Shown here: positions 18,781-28,748 of the stretch, in pieces
Layout of the letters: each line of letters opens with the position of its first letter
Position numbering within the stretch: the first letter of the stretch is position 1
Assembly (NCBI GenBank): GCA_017656425.1
Contig: JACDNV010000002.1
Span: 119,512 to 183,511 of the forward strand
Source: Candidatus Neomarinimicrobiota bacterium
Lineage (GTDB): Bacteria; Fidelibacterota; UBA2242; B5-G15
Length of the DNA: 64,000 bases
Reading direction: 5' to 3'
Notes under the pieces: generated by a model
Told to the model about the DNA's origin: nothing
The model's input: the letters and a program-made list of their open reading frames with translations, nothing else
Database searches by the model: none
Program-made: the position numbers and the translations under genes

Positions 18781-20940
18781 CTACTTTATATTTAATTCTT
18801 CCAGTATCCTGTTGGCAGAATCGTATTTCTCGAGAATATATAGTACATATCTTATATCGACAGCAATAGTTCTTGTAAGATTTAGATCATATTGCCAATC
18901 GCTTATCATAGATTCATAGTTTCCATCAAAAGCTAACCCTACAAGCTCACCTTTTCCGTTTAAGACAGGGCTCCCAGAATTACCTCCGGTTATATCGGTG
19001 GTGGCAAGGAAATTTACGGGTATGTCATTAATATATTTATCCATATAGATACCATAATTTTTGTTTTCCCATAACTTAATTAACTTGTCAGGTGCATTAA
19101 ATGGTTCTTCCCCTGTGTGTTTTTCTATGATACCGCTTAATGAGGTTATATAATCATAGAAAACGGCATCCCTTGGTTTGTATCCCTTGATGTAACCATA
19201 AGTAAATCTTATGGTTCTATTGGCATCGGGATACATTTCATTACCCTTCCACTTTTTTAAAAGCTTGTAGTATTTCGGTCTTAACTCTGTTATCATTCCA
19301 TTAAATCGATAGTTTTTATTTTCAATTCTATCGAATTCTTTGTTTAATTCTTTTGCAAATTCTATAAATGGGTCATTAAGGCTATCAAGCTGAGCCTTAT
19401 TCATATTGAACATTTTTATCCACATTTCAGGATTAGTTATTTGTGTTTTTTTGAAAACATTGTCAATAAATTTTTTTATTTGTTCTTTTGCCTTGCTTTT
19501 ATCTGTGTATAGTCTTTTTATAAACTGTGGTTGTTCATTCTCAGGTAGTTCGAGTAATCTTTCAAAGAAGTAACCAAGAAGCCTTTTATCTGCAGGATAA
19601 TAGTAATCCTTTGCTCCAATTTCAAATTCCCTTTTTATTCTTGGTATTCTAAAATCCATATATTGTGGTTTTCGTTCCCCCTCTGGTTTTTCTTTTTCAA
19701 TGCTCCACTTCTGTATTGTGGTTGCATAGCGAACTGTGGGTATCATAATCATATACCGAATGAGGTTATCTCTTTTTGCCCCTTTTTTTAATTCAGCGTA
19801 TAGCTTTTCAATTTGATCGAGAGGGTTACCATACTCTTTAATGATATCGGGATTTTTTTTAAGCCATAGTTTGAATTCTTCCTCCTGCGTTTTTTTTCTT
19901 TCCAGTAGTTTTGATTTTTTAAAGCCGTCAACCATTCCCTGATTGTTTTTCAACGCATTATTTAGCCCTCTTATTCTCGCTGACAGCTTTATTGCAACAT
20001 CTTCACCTTTTTTACTTTCATCCTCTAAAATTTCTATAACATCTTTGAAAAGCCTGATCCTAAAAGGATAAGAGAAATTTTGGTTCCAGTCTACCGAATT
20101 AGATGTTCTATATCTCATTGTTGAACCAGGATATCCGAGAATAAATACGGCGTCGTTTTTCTTTATACCCTTCGAAGATACTATTAAATATTTTTCTGGT
20201 TTAAACGGAACGTTCTCCTTGGAGTATTCAGAAGGTTTTCCATCAGGTCCAACATATGCTCTCAAGAAAGAAAAATCGCCTGTATGTCTTGGCCACATCC
20301 AGTTGTCAATATCGCCACCGTAAACACCTATTGACGATGGAGGTGCATATACTAACCTGATATCTTTTATTTTTAAGTATCTGTATAAGTAGTATTCCAT
20401 TCCGTCAAGAAAAGATATAACTTGCCCAATTATCCCTTCTTCTTCATTTTCCGAGGCTTTTTCTATTTCAGCAATCTTTTTTTCTATTGCTTTTGCTTTT
20501 TCCTCGGGGGTCATATCTTTCTCCCGAAGGGATTCTTCGAATTTTATTACAGATTTTACTGTATCAGTTATATTTTTAAAATCTATTGTAATATATGCTT
20601 CATATCCGGGAGCAGGTATTTCTTCTTCTAAGGATCTGGCATAAAAGCCATCCCTTAAGTAATTATTTTCTGGTGATGAGTTTTTCTGAATTGCTTGATA
20701 TGCTACATGATGATTTGTTAAAATCAACCCATCAGGCGAGACGAAAGAGCCTGTTCCACCACCAATTATTATTACTGCATCCGCCAAACAAGGACCGGTT
20801 GGGCTAAAAATCTCATCAGGCTTTAATTTTATCCCCTTGATTTTTTTGGGAATATTATCAAGTGTAAACATCCCCTCTTCAGGATATAAGATTGTAAGTA
20901 ATAAAATGAAAATTATAAAGATTGATAAGTATCGTTTCAT
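18781..20940 (-). CDS. Dipeptidyl-peptidase, S46 family, DPP7-like
   Basis: A periplasmic enzyme that removes dipeptides from peptide N-termini. The 719-residue protein has a signal peptide (1-20), the TNHH motif at 75-78 with the catalytic His, and Ser655 in GGNSGSPV. Eighteen residues after the serine lies Gly673 (AFDGN). In this family Gly at that position marks DPP7-type enzymes, which prefer a hydrophobic P1 residue; DPP11, specific for Asp/Glu, has Arg there. S46 enzymes are typical of Bacteroidota and relatives that live on peptides. It is the leading gene of a run with birA and coaX. Confidence 0.93.
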   Translation of the reverse strand: MKRYLSIFIIFILLLTILYPEEGMFTLDNIPKKIKGIKLKPDEIFSPTGPCLADAVIIIGGGTGSFVSPDGLILTNHHVAYQAIQKNSSPENNYLRDGFYARSLEEEIPAPGYEAYITIDFKNITDTVKSVIKFEESLREKDMTPEEKAKAIEKKIAEIEKASENEEEGIIGQVISFLDGMEYYLYRYLKIKDIRLVYAPPSSIGVYGGDIDNWMWPRHTGDFSFLRAYVGPDGKPSEYSKENVPFKPEKYLIVSSKGIKKNDAVFILGYPGSTMRYRTSNSVDWNQNFSYPFRIRLFKDVIEILEDESKKGEDVAIKLSARIRGLNNALKNNQGMVDGFKKSKLLERKKTQEEEFKLWLKKNPDIIKEYGNPLDQIEKLYAELKKGAKRDNLIRYMIMIPTVRYATTIQKWSIEKEKPEGERKPQYMDFRIPRIKREFEIGAKDYYYPADKRLLGYFFERLLELPENEQPQFIKRLYTDKSKAKEQIKKFIDNVFKKTQITNPEMWIKMFNMNKAQLDSLNDPFIEFAKELNKEFDRIENKNYRFNGMITELRPKYYKLLKKWKGNEMYPDANRTIRFTYGYIKGYKPRDAVFYDYITSLSGIIEKHTGEEPFNAPDKLIKLWENKNYGIYMDKYINDIPVNFLATTDITGGNSGSPVLNGKGELVGLAFDGNYESMISDWQYDLNLTRTIAVDIRYVLYILEKYDSANRILEELNIK

Positions 20941-20961
20941 TTTATTATCCCTTTTGTTTTT

Positions 20962-21729
20962 CTAAAATCCTTTTATCTGTCTTATTTGTTGATATGCCTC
21001 ATTAATTTGTTTGAATTTTTCCTCGGCTAACCTCTGGAACTCCTGTCCGAGATGTGATACTTTATCAGGATGGTATTTACTTGCCATTTCCCTGTATGCC
21101 TTTTTAATCGTTTCTATGTCATCTTCGGGGCATACCCCCAGTATTTCATATGCATAATTCCCCTGTTTTACAAACATCGACCGGATAGAATTATAATCCT
21201 GGGCAGTTATTCCAAGTTCAAGAGCGATTTCCTCTAATGCTTTTAATTCTGATTGATGATATTCGCCGTCTGCTCCAGCTATTCCAAATAGTACATGGAG
21301 TAGTTCAAGCCTTGAGTAATAATCCATATAATTTCTTATCTGTTTTGCAATTTCTTTTATATCGAAATTTTTGTTCAAAATTTCTCTATATAGATATAAT
21401 AGATCCTGTGCGTTTTCAACTCCGAACTTTTCAATTAGAAATTTTTTCACATAGCGTACCTCGGAGGAAAGCGTTTTCTTATCTGCTTTTGTAATATATG
21501 CAAAAAGTGATAGCATAGCGATTGCGAAGTCCCCCGCTCTTGTGTCTCCAAACTTTTGAAATTGATTATCAGTAGAAACATCGTAATCGTAAGAATATTC
21601 TTTTGTTCTTGGTGAACTTGATGAGTCAAACATACTGCCAATATACGCGCCGATAAGAGCACCAAGAGGACCCAGAAGTGCCCATCCTATTCCTCCGCCA
21701 ATTATAGTTCCAAACCATTTTCTACTCAT
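20962..21729 (-). CDS. DjlA-like membrane-associated J-domain protein with TerB domain
   Basis: A 255-residue co-chaperone. The N-terminus is a glycine-rich helix ([21 protein letters not shown]), probably inserted in the membrane. The middle (about 70-175) is a helical TerB-like domain, and the C-terminus is a J-domain with the invariant HPD in KYHPDK. The order matches DjlA. It would stimulate DnaK at the inner membrane. It has its own short upstream gap after the outer-membrane protein gene. Confidence 0.85.
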   Translation of the reverse strand: MSRKWFGTIIGGGIGWALLGPLGALIGAYIGSMFDSSSSPRTKEYSYDYDVSTDNQFQKFGDTRAGDFAIAMLSLFAYITKADKKTLSSEVRYVKKFLIEKFGVENAQDLLYLYREILNKNFDIKEIAKQIRNYMDYYSRLELLHVLFGIAGADGEYHQSELKALEEIALELGITAQDYNSIRSMFVKQGNYAYEILGVCPEDDIETIKKAYREMASKYHPDKVSHLGQEFQRLAEEKFKQINEAYQQIRQIKGF

Positions 21730-21766
21730 AGTATAATAACCATATTTATATAATAAAAATAAGTTT

Positions 21767-22861
21767 TTATCTTATTGATAAACCAATGCCAAGGGTTAAT
21801 ATATCATAATAGCTCTTAGAATATTGAAGTGATAAATTGATTAACGCAAGCCTAAGATTTACACCTGCTATTATTCTTGATTTATTTTCCCCCTCTGATT
21901 TGAACTCAGTGTTACTTGAGGTATCACCCTCTCCACTGTAGCTGTATTTAACTTCATATGTTGATTTTTCCAGCCCGTAACCTGCGTATATGCCAAAACC
22001 AAACGTTATTAGATTTATATCTTTCCCTACTGCTAACCCATAATGGATGTGCTGCGATTTTAGAACATCTCCTATGTTAATATTTTGTAAAAAGCCTCCC
22101 GCTGTGATTCTTAATGGAAACATTGGAATAGGGATGAAAGGATCGAGACGTAGGCGCCCACCAAATCCTAATAGATTTACCTCTCCCATATCTTCTAATT
22201 CAAATTTCGGAAGTCCCCGGGCTATTACCTCCGCTTTTATCGGTGACATAGGAATTGCAATACCAACACTTATTTGTGCTATAGGAAGTAAAAAATACTT
22301 AAGGTCAAATCCAGGAGGTGAAGTGAGGTTTGGTATACTATTAACAATGCTATTCAGTTGATTTTGAGTGGTACTGGAGTTAGCTGTTTCCTGGTCCATA
22401 CCTTGATCTATCAGCTGTAGCGTTAATAAAGATTTGATGCCATCAACATCATCTGTTTTATTAATTTCCGCCCACTTCTCGGAGCCAAAGACTGTTGGAG
22501 CTTCTCTATTTGGATATAGTATCTCGCTATCTATACTCAATGTGTATTCTCTACCACCAATCTGTTGAGTAGTTGTAAAATCGGGAGCCACAAGTTTAAA
22601 AATTTTATCCTTATCCGGGATTGCCATTGCTGAGGTATTGATACTTATGTCGAAACCAAACAGCTTATGAGTACCTGCGGAATGATACCATCCACTATTG
22701 ATGGTACTACCAAATGCATTAAAAATAGGTTGTAGATATAATTTCGCATGGTCTTCTAGTAACTCACTTAATTTTTCTTCCAAACTTTGTGATAACAAGA
22801 TACTACTATCAAAAGTTATAACTGTGATTGCTATTATCGTTATTAATAACCCTCTTACCAT
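21767..22861 (-). CDS. Outer-membrane protein, DUF6588-like
   Basis: A 364-residue exported protein. A signal peptide (1-25) precedes a region with [18 protein letters not shown] and PTVFGSEKW, which resembles DUF6588 proteins of Bacteroidota. The C-terminal half alternates hydrophobic residues in long strands and ends with a strand finishing in IR, as expected of a beta-barrel. AGGAGGTT lies before the ATG. Function unknown; a porin or transport role is only a guess. Confidence 0.65.
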   Translation of the reverse strand: MVRGLLITIIAITVITFDSSILLSQSLEEKLSELLEDHAKLYLQPIFNAFGSTINSGWYHSAGTHKLFGFDISINTSAMAIPDKDKIFKLVAPDFTTTQQIGGREYTLSIDSEILYPNREAPTVFGSEKWAEINKTDDVDGIKSLLTLQLIDQGMDQETANSSTTQNQLNSIVNSIPNLTSPPGFDLKYFLLPIAQISVGIAIPMSPIKAEVIARGLPKFELEDMGEVNLLGFGGRLRLDPFIPIPMFPLRITAGGFLQNINIGDVLKSQHIHYGLAVGKDINLITFGFGIYAGYGLEKSTYEVKYSYSGEGDTSSNTEFKSEGENKSRIIAGVNLRLALINLSLQYSKSYYDILTLGIGLSIR

Positions 22862-22985
22862 TTCAACCTCCTAATTTTTTGTTATTCTACTTTATTTCTT
22901 ATTATGGAAAAAATCAATAAAAATGTTTACTATTAAATTGATATAGCTGATGTATTGATAAGAAATGATTAAACTTCAATTATAA

Positions 22986-23984
22986 ATGAGAAAAAAAGAT
23001 ACATTTAGGCATATAAAAGCTGCAATTATTTTTCTTACTGGAGTAATCGTATTTGGAACTATCGGTTACATTGTAATAGAGAAGTGGAATTTTATAGATT
23101 CATTTTATATGACAATAATTTCAATTACAACAACTGGTTTTGAGGAGGTTCATCCTCTTAGTCATACAGGTAAAATATTCACTATTTTGATAATAGTATT
23201 TGGGATATCTGCAATAGCATATACAGCAGGAAGAGCGACTCAATATTTTATTGAAGAATATTTTTTCAGGAGTAGAAGAATGATGGAAAAAATAAGAAAA
23301 TTAAAAGATCATTATATAGTTTGTGGATTCGGAAGAATGGGTAAGCAAATTTGTAAAGAACTGAAAAATAATGGAGCATCTTTTGTTGTTATAGAGAGTA
23401 ATCCGGAACAGCAAGAGACTCTCAAGGAGTCAGGGTATCTTTATATTGAAGGTGATGCTACAAATGATGAAACTTTGATTGAATCAGGTGTAAAAAGGGC
23501 AAAAGGGCTGGTTTCAGTAGTTGAAAAGGATGCAGACAATATTTTTGTAACTCTGACAGCCAGAGATTTGAACAGAAACCTTTTTATAGTAACTCGAGCA
23601 ATAAATGAAGGGAGTGAAAGAAAGCTTATTAAAGCTGGAGCTAACAGGGTTATAAAACCCTATGAGCTTGGTGGACACAGAATGGTTCAGATGTTATTAA
23701 GACCTTATGTTGTGGATTTTATTGATATAGTTGGAAAAAGAGGTGTGTATAACCTTGCAATGGAGGAAATTCAGGTGGAAGATGGCTCAATATTAGTCGG
23801 ATCGAAAATTGCTGAAACACCTATTAGACGGGAGTTGAATATAATTGTAATAGCAATTTATACAAAAGAAGGAAAGTTTATTTATAATCCTGGTCCCAAT
23901 GTGATTATCCAATCAAATGATACACTTATTGTTATAGGAGAGGAAAATAATATCAATAAGTTGAAAAATATTGCAAGGGGTTAA
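22986..23984 (+). CDS. Potassium channel with RCK (TrkA-N/TrkA-C) domains
   Basis: A 332-residue two-helix channel: TM1 at about 12-31, pore loop, TM2 at about 62-82. An RCK N-domain follows with GFGRMGK at 114-120 (nucleotide binding), then a TrkA-C domain from about 245. The filter region reads TTTGFEE (48-54). The T-x-G-F core is there, but the glycine that normally follows is Glu53. It is divergent from the outer-membrane protein gene. It probably sets K+ permeability in response to a cytosolic nucleotide or ion. Confidence 0.9.
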   Translation: MRKKDTFRHIKAAIIFLTGVIVFGTIGYIVIEKWNFIDSFYMTIISITTTGFEEVHPLSHTGKIFTILIIVFGISAIAYTAGRATQYFIEEYFFRSRRMMEKIRKLKDHYIVCGFGRMGKQICKELKNNGASFVVIESNPEQQETLKESGYLYIEGDATNDETLIESGVKRAKGLVSVVEKDADNIFVTLTARDLNRNLFIVTRAINEGSERKLIKAGANRVIKPYELGGHRMVQMLLRPYVVDFIDIVGKRGVYNLAMEEIQVEDGSILVGSKIAETPIRRELNIIVIAIYTKEGKFIYNPGPNVIIQSNDTLIVIGEENNINKLKNIARG

Positions 23985-23997
23985 TTTTACTAAATAT

Positions 23998-25677
23998 TTA
24001 CTTGTTTTTATATATGTCCCAGAGCAATCTAAGCCCGAGAATAAAAGCTAATATATAACCAACGATACCTATGATGGGATAACCAAATAATTTATATCCA
24101 ATTGGCAGTTGAATTATTATAGATGAACCGATTATTAGTGAGGCGATGATTAAAGATGAAGAAAGTCTACTCCCCGCTTTGTTTAATCCCTTAACAAGTC
24201 CGTCTAAGTTTCTGTGTTCGAAAATTATTGATAATTTACCTGTAGCCATCTTACTTAGAATGTCCCTTGTCTTCTCAGGTAAGTCTTCAATAAGCAATAC
24301 TACCTCATCGAGATTTGTAAACATATTTTGAATTTTTCTAATTGGACTGTATCTTTTTCGTATCAGTGTCTTTACATGAGGTTTAATTTCACTAATAATG
24401 TCTATTTCGGGGAAAAGCATTTCCCCAAATCCTTCTGCAGTAATAAGAGCTTTTAACATAAGTGAAAGTTTAGTGGGAAATTTTAGATGATAATTATAGA
24501 CAAGAGAATGAATTTCTCTTGACAACTCTTTAATACTTACAGTTGATAGATTGATATTTGTAAATTCATTTATCAATAGACTTATTGCATATTTTATATC
24601 CTCAATATTAGTTGTAGAATCAATTATATTTAACAACTCCAGAGACCGCATAATTTTTCTTATGTCGTTTTTTATATAACCAATGAGTAAATCTGCAAGA
24701 TAGCCCATTGTTTCTTGATCAATATATCCTATATTACCGAAATCAATCAGTGATATTACATTATTTTTAAGTATAATAATATTACCAGCGTGAGGGTCAG
24801 CATGAAAAAATCCAAAATCGAAGATTTGCATCATGCTTAACCTGATGGCATTTCTTGCTATAATTTCGGGATTAAGGCCATGTTTTATCAATTTTTCCCT
24901 ATTTACATGTTTTATCCCATCTATGTATTCCATTACTATTATATTTTCGTTACTTAGTTCTTGAAAATAGGTTGGTATGTATATAGTAGGTTCATTTTTA
25001 AAATAATTTTTGAATTTCAATATGTTACGACCTTCATGGAGAAAGTTTAACTCATTGATAATCATCTTATTAAACTCTTTTACAACAAGAGTTGGATCTA
25101 CAGCAAGTTGATCTTTGAGATATTTTTTAACTATCTTTGCAAGATCAGATAAAATCTCCATATCGGTTTGTATGATTTCTCTTATGTTCGGTCGTTGTAT
25201 TTTTAAGACAACTTTTGTTCCATCTTTTAGTACTCCAGTGTGTACCTGGGCAATGGATGCAGAAGCAACTGGTTTTTCGTCTATCAATTTCAGTTTATTT
25301 TTTAATTCCTGATTTGATTTTTCTTCGATAATCTTTTTTATTTCTTCAAAAGGTAAAGGAGCTACATTATCTTGAAGTTTTTGTAATTCAATCAGATACT
25401 CTGGTGGTAATATATCAGGGCGCATGCTGAGCATTTGTCCAACTTTTATAAAAGTAGGACCTAATTCTTCGAAAACCATTCGGAGGCGTTCCGCTCTTGA
25501 TTTTGTCTTTGCTTTTATGTGTCCTATGCGGGGAACAAACTTTTCCCCAAACCTCAGTATCAGGTCACTACTGATGACGTTGACTATATCGGAAAAGCCA
25601 TATTTCAGAAGTATTGTAATGATATGCCTATATCTTTTGATATGCTTCCAGGTTTTTGGTATAGATGTTAATTTCAT
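23998..25677 (-). CDS. ubiB: ABC1/UbiB-family atypical kinase
   Basis: A 559-residue protein-kinase-like ATPase. The family KxGQ motif is in FIKVGQMLS, the alanine-rich loop is in SASIAQVH, the lysine is in VVLKIQRP, and the metal/catalytic loop is in FFHADPHAGN. The C-terminus has two membrane helices (about 505-555). In E. coli UbiB supports ubiquinone biosynthesis; here no quinone gene is near. The start directly abuts the stop of a phasin-like gene (TAA then ATG), a pairing seen in other bacteria. Confidence 0.92.
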   Translation of the reverse strand: MKLTSIPKTWKHIKRYRHIITILLKYGFSDIVNVISSDLILRFGEKFVPRIGHIKAKTKSRAERLRMVFEELGPTFIKVGQMLSMRPDILPPEYLIELQKLQDNVAPLPFEEIKKIIEEKSNQELKNKLKLIDEKPVASASIAQVHTGVLKDGTKVVLKIQRPNIREIIQTDMEILSDLAKIVKKYLKDQLAVDPTLVVKEFNKMIINELNFLHEGRNILKFKNYFKNEPTIYIPTYFQELSNENIIVMEYIDGIKHVNREKLIKHGLNPEIIARNAIRLSMMQIFDFGFFHADPHAGNIIILKNNVISLIDFGNIGYIDQETMGYLADLLIGYIKNDIRKIMRSLELLNIIDSTTNIEDIKYAISLLINEFTNINLSTVSIKELSREIHSLVYNYHLKFPTKLSLMLKALITAEGFGEMLFPEIDIISEIKPHVKTLIRKRYSPIRKIQNMFTNLDEVVLLIEDLPEKTRDILSKMATGKLSIIFEHRNLDGLVKGLNKAGSRLSSSLIIASLIIGSSIIIQLPIGYKLFGYPIIGIVGYILAFILGLRLLWDIYKNK

Positions 25678-25986
25678 TTATTCGGTAATCTTATGTTCGG
25701 ATTTACGGTGCATTTCTAACCGTTTTTTAACGATATTCTCGACGTCTTTTTTTGTAGGAATTTCCATTGATTTTAGAACTTTTTGAATTTCCTTTTTTAT
25801 AAATTCCTGGGTTTCTTTTCTCTTTTCCTCAGCTGCTTTTAATATATTTTCAACAAATGATTTTTTTTCTTCCGCTTTAACCTGTCCTTTTTTAACCAGC
25901 TCGTCGACAAGCTCCTCCGCTTTTTCTTTAGTCAGTGTAATTGCCCCAAGTCCTGCGAGATAAAGTTTTTTTAGTGCTGAGATCAT
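25678..25986 (-). CDS. Phasin-like (PhaF-type) helical protein
   Basis: A 102-residue protein from the ATG at 25986, with AGGAGGG 7 bases upstream; a longer frame to 26013 lacks such a site. It is almost wholly amphipathic helix. YLAGLGAITLTKEKAEELVDELVKKG at the start is the N-terminal pattern of polyhydroxyalkanoate granule-associated proteins. The rest is a charged coiled coil. No PHA synthase is present in this window, so granule binding is not established. It may instead chaperone the adjoining UbiB-like kinase. Confidence 0.75.
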   Translation of the reverse strand: MISALKKLYLAGLGAITLTKEKAEELVDELVKKGQVKAEEKKSFVENILKAAEEKRKETQEFIKKEIQKVLKSMEIPTKKDVENIVKKRLEMHRKSEHKITE

Positions 25987-26063
25987 GGTTTTACCCTCCT
26001 TTTTTATTAGCAAATTTAATTTATTCAGTATTTAATGATATTGCAAATTAATATGTGGGATTT

Positions 26064-26831
26064 TTAGTACTCTACACAGAGGGAATAGTAAATGTCATTA
26101 GTTTTATCATACCATCTCTCGATAACAACGCAGTTTCTAAGAATAGTATCAAAATCCTGTTTTATTATTTTTGATTCAATTAAAAATCCAAAAAATCTTT
26201 TTGTATGAATTGAATTTGCATTGAGTTCTTTTGCCTTTGCCAGATCAAAGTATGAAAAATCATCAGCATCCTGCCAGGCTCTTACCCAGGAGATGTAATT
26301 TGATACGATACCTATACCAATATTTTTATCTTTTTCTGTTTTTAGCTTTACCCAATCGGGTTTCTCTTCCCAATCATTTAGAATTCGCTTTGCAACATTC
26401 ACATTGATATCAGATGGGCTTATTATTAAAACGAAATAACTTTTATCGGTGTATAGAGAATCAACGATTTTATAGTCTACATTCCAATTTAATTTGCTAC
26501 TATCATATATAATAATAAATGATGGATGCGTTATGCGCATGCGACCATCACTTATCTCTTCCAATCTAAATTTTAACCGTATTGAATCTTGCTTATAAAG
26601 GTTTTTTAATGCATTTTCGAGAGCAGCAAGTTTACCAAGGTCTTTGTTGATGTATTTGCCTGCATATCCAACGGAGAACCTGTATCCAGAAGGTGGGGTT
26701 GGTAATTTTTTAAACCAAGATGGAAATACTTCCTGAGATAAAAGATACTTTGTGGTTAATAGAATAGAAAATATAATCAGGATAAAAAAGAGCCTGCTCA
26801 ACCTGAGAGCAGGCTCTGCGTTTTTATTCAT
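26064..26831 (-). CDS. Exported protein with LPP20-like N-terminal domain, last gene of the envelope cluster
   Basis: From the ATG at 26831 the protein has 255 residues. A signal sequence or anchor (LFFILIIFSILL) is followed by PSWFKKLP, YRFSVGYAG and an alanine-containing helix, a pattern shared with the three genes upstream. A second PDWVKL...GIGIVSNY segment near residue 160 may be a repeat of the same motif. The start is uncertain: the ATG overlaps the previous stop codon by 8 bases, and an intrinsic terminator stem encodes residues 5-14. A TTG inside the hairpin loop is an alternative start. No function can be assigned. Confidence 0.6.
   Translation of the reverse strand: MNKNAEPALRLSRLFFILIIFSILLTTKYLLSQEVFPSWFKKLPTPPSGYRFSVGYAGKYINKDLGKLAALENALKNLYKQDSIRLKFRLEEISDGRMRITHPSFIIIYDSSKLNWNVDYKIVDSLYTDKSYFVLIISPSDINVNVAKRILNDWEEKPDWVKLKTEKDKNIGIGIVSNYISWVRAWQDADDFSYFDLAKAKELNANSIHTKRFFGFLIESKIIKQDFDTILRNCVVIERWYDKTNDIYYSLCVEY
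26783..26817 (-). terminator. Intrinsic terminator lying inside the 5' end of the next gene
   Basis: On the minus strand an 11-bp perfect stem (AGAGCCTGCTC / GAGCAGGCTCT) with a 7-base loop is followed directly by six T. It begins 7 bases after the stop of the LPP20 lipoprotein gene. It also lies within the first 16 codons of the following gene, so it should reduce that gene's expression relative to the rest of the cluster. Confidence 0.85.
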
Positions 26832-27384
26832 TCCCGATTTTTTCAAGCTTCTGGATTTCCTTTTCCAGTTCCTCAAAGCTCATGCGAGCTTTTGCTTCAT
26901 TATATAAGGCTTTGTTTCGTCTTGCCTGCTCTAGAGTTTCCTGTACTAGCGAACTGAGATTATATTCCGCTAATGAATAAATATGATATAGATTACCTTC
27001 GGTAACTACATTTCTCTTCACAATCTTACATCCGTTAAGAACAACATTAGCTACCTGCTTGCTCACACTCTCTGTAAATTCTAGTGCCTCGGCATCATTT
27101 GCAAGTCCACTTTCTTGCATGAAATTTTTTAACATATTGGAGACTTTTACCTCTATTGTTCTTGCTATAGCATCTCTTGCCCTGGCATCCGCTGCTTCTT
27201 TTGCAAGAGCAAGGCTCTGTTTTACAGCATCTCCGGCTCCGTATATTGCATCTTCCGCCTGAGGTGGATTTATATACCACTCAGGTATTTTTTCAACATC
27301 GGCAACCGGTCTTCCTCCTCCACAGTTAAGGATAAATGCACAGGCAGCTAAAGTAATTGTTAACATAATGATTTTTTCACGCAT
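26824..27384 (-). CDS. LPP20-family lipoprotein
   Basis: A 186-residue lipoprotein with lipobox ILNC at residues 18-21. PEWYINPP and YGAGDA are followed by an alanine-rich helix (LALAKEAADARARDAIA) and a strand-helix end. This is the domain of Helicobacter LPP20 and the related flagellar-region lipoproteins. The last 40 residues are a charged helix. GAGGAGGAG lies before the ATG. It is the fourth gene of a five-gene cluster and is followed by a strong terminator. Confidence 0.8.
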   Translation of the reverse strand: MREKIIMLTITLAACAFILNCGGGRPVADVEKIPEWYINPPQAEDAIYGAGDAVKQSLALAKEAADARARDAIARTIEVKVSNMLKNFMQESGLANDAEALEFTESVSKQVANVVLNGCKIVKRNVVTEGNLYHIYSLAEYNLSSLVQETLEQARRNKALYNEAKARMSFEELEKEIQKLEKIGNE

Positions 27385-27401
27385 ATTTTCTCCTCCTCAT
27401 T

Positions 27402-28748
27402 TTAAAAAACACTACTGATGAATTTTAGAAATTCTTTTGAGTTTATATTAACACTATTAATTGCATTAGTAATAGCCTGTATATGTGTCTTATCAACCCC
27501 GCTGGATTTTATAGTTAATGCTGAAATTTTGTTACCATTATTATCCAGCAGTTTCAAAATGATATTTATTTCTGTATAATAAAGTTTATTTATTGGAGAT
27601 GATATTTCTTTATCCTGAACCATATTCACTTCTCCCCTTATTTCATAAGTTGATGATTGAGAAATTTTAAGATTGTATTTTGATAACTCCCTTGCTATTA
27701 ATGTTTCAATCAGTTTCGATGAACCTGATATTGTATCTATTATTTTAATCCTAAAGTTGATATCTGGTATCTTTATTTTATAGGTAAAATCTGTCTGCAC
27801 ATTCTCTAAATATTCCATTGCAAAATCCGGTAATTTATCAACATCGATTAAGATTAGTATTTTCCCCGTAAGGTTGTCTTTATCTGTTGGAAATGGGGTA
27901 AAAATTGTTTTACCTATTCCATTATCGTTAGTTTTAATCCTGTCTATTATTTCACCTGTTGAATATTTCACAACAATTGGTATCCCTTTCAATCCTATCG
28001 AAGAGTTTTTAGCTTGATATTCCAGTTTGAATATTATCGGGTTTTCGACTGGTTTGCCAGGTACGTACTCACGATTTAAGTTAGAGATAAGTTTTATTTT
28101 TATGTTTGAAATAGAGTTTTTAATATCTGTGTCGATTTTTTCCAAAAAGTATTCATTAATCTGAGCTAAATTTGAGCCTGTCAGTGCTGAGTAAATTTCG
28201 TTTTTTGATAATAATTCGGGTATTAAGTCTGTTATTTTGTTGAATTCCTCAAAATAGACAAGCAGATTCCCTCTATTCAAGTTATTGTTGGCACTTGCTT
28301 TTAAATTTTCTATGTTCATGATGATATCTTTTATCTGGATTTTAAGAGTGGATAAATATTTTTCCCTGTTCAGGACAGCTAAGGCATAGTAATTCTTTTT
28401 AACTCTTTTAATTTCAGCAATTTTTACGTTAGGCATAGTCTGCTCTGCTTCGGTTTTTACATAGTTTAATATCTCAGATCTAGAAATAATTGTTTTATCC
28501 TGTTGAATTTCTTCTTCGGTGGATTCTGTAACTGATTTTATTTTCACTATTATTTGTTTTACCAGATCAGCTCTGGCATTTTCTATGGCCTCTTCTTGAG
28601 TCTTACCAATACCGACACCAATTACATAGCTTGAGGAGGGATATTTTTTTGATTGATGTGTTTTTGCCCACTCCGGAATCCCGCTGAACAAAAGTGTGTA
28701 TATTAAAATAGTTGTTAAGATAATTTTACTTTTCACTATTTGCCTCAT
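27402..28748 (-). CDS. Exported protein with LPP20-like N-terminal domain
   Basis: A 448-residue protein with a signal peptide (about 1-22, ending before GIPEWAK). The N-terminal LPP20-like domain has PEWA, SYVIGVGIGKTQEEAIENARADLVKQI, and then a strand ending YYALAVLNREK (to about 130). A helical part follows. Around 240-320 is a possible Ig-like or carboxypeptidase-regulatory-like segment (GIPIVVKYSTGEIIDRIKTNDNG). The last third resembles small TolB-N or FlgT-like alpha/beta folds. It is coupled to the upstream gene by ATGA. Function unknown. Confidence 0.65.
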   Translation of the reverse strand: MRQIVKSKIILTTILIYTLLFSGIPEWAKTHQSKKYPSSSYVIGVGIGKTQEEAIENARADLVKQIIVKIKSVTESTEEEIQQDKTIISRSEILNYVKTEAEQTMPNVKIAEIKRVKKNYYALAVLNREKYLSTLKIQIKDIIMNIENLKASANNNLNRGNLLVYFEEFNKITDLIPELLSKNEIYSALTGSNLAQINEYFLEKIDTDIKNSISNIKIKLISNLNREYVPGKPVENPIIFKLEYQAKNSSIGLKGIPIVVKYSTGEIIDRIKTNDNGIGKTIFTPFPTDKDNLTGKILILIDVDKLPDFAMEYLENVQTDFTYKIKIPDINFRIKIIDTISGSSKLIETLIARELSKYNLKISQSSTYEIRGEVNMVQDKEISSPINKLYYTEINIILKLLDNNGNKISALTIKSSGVDKTHIQAITNAINSVNINSKEFLKFISSVF

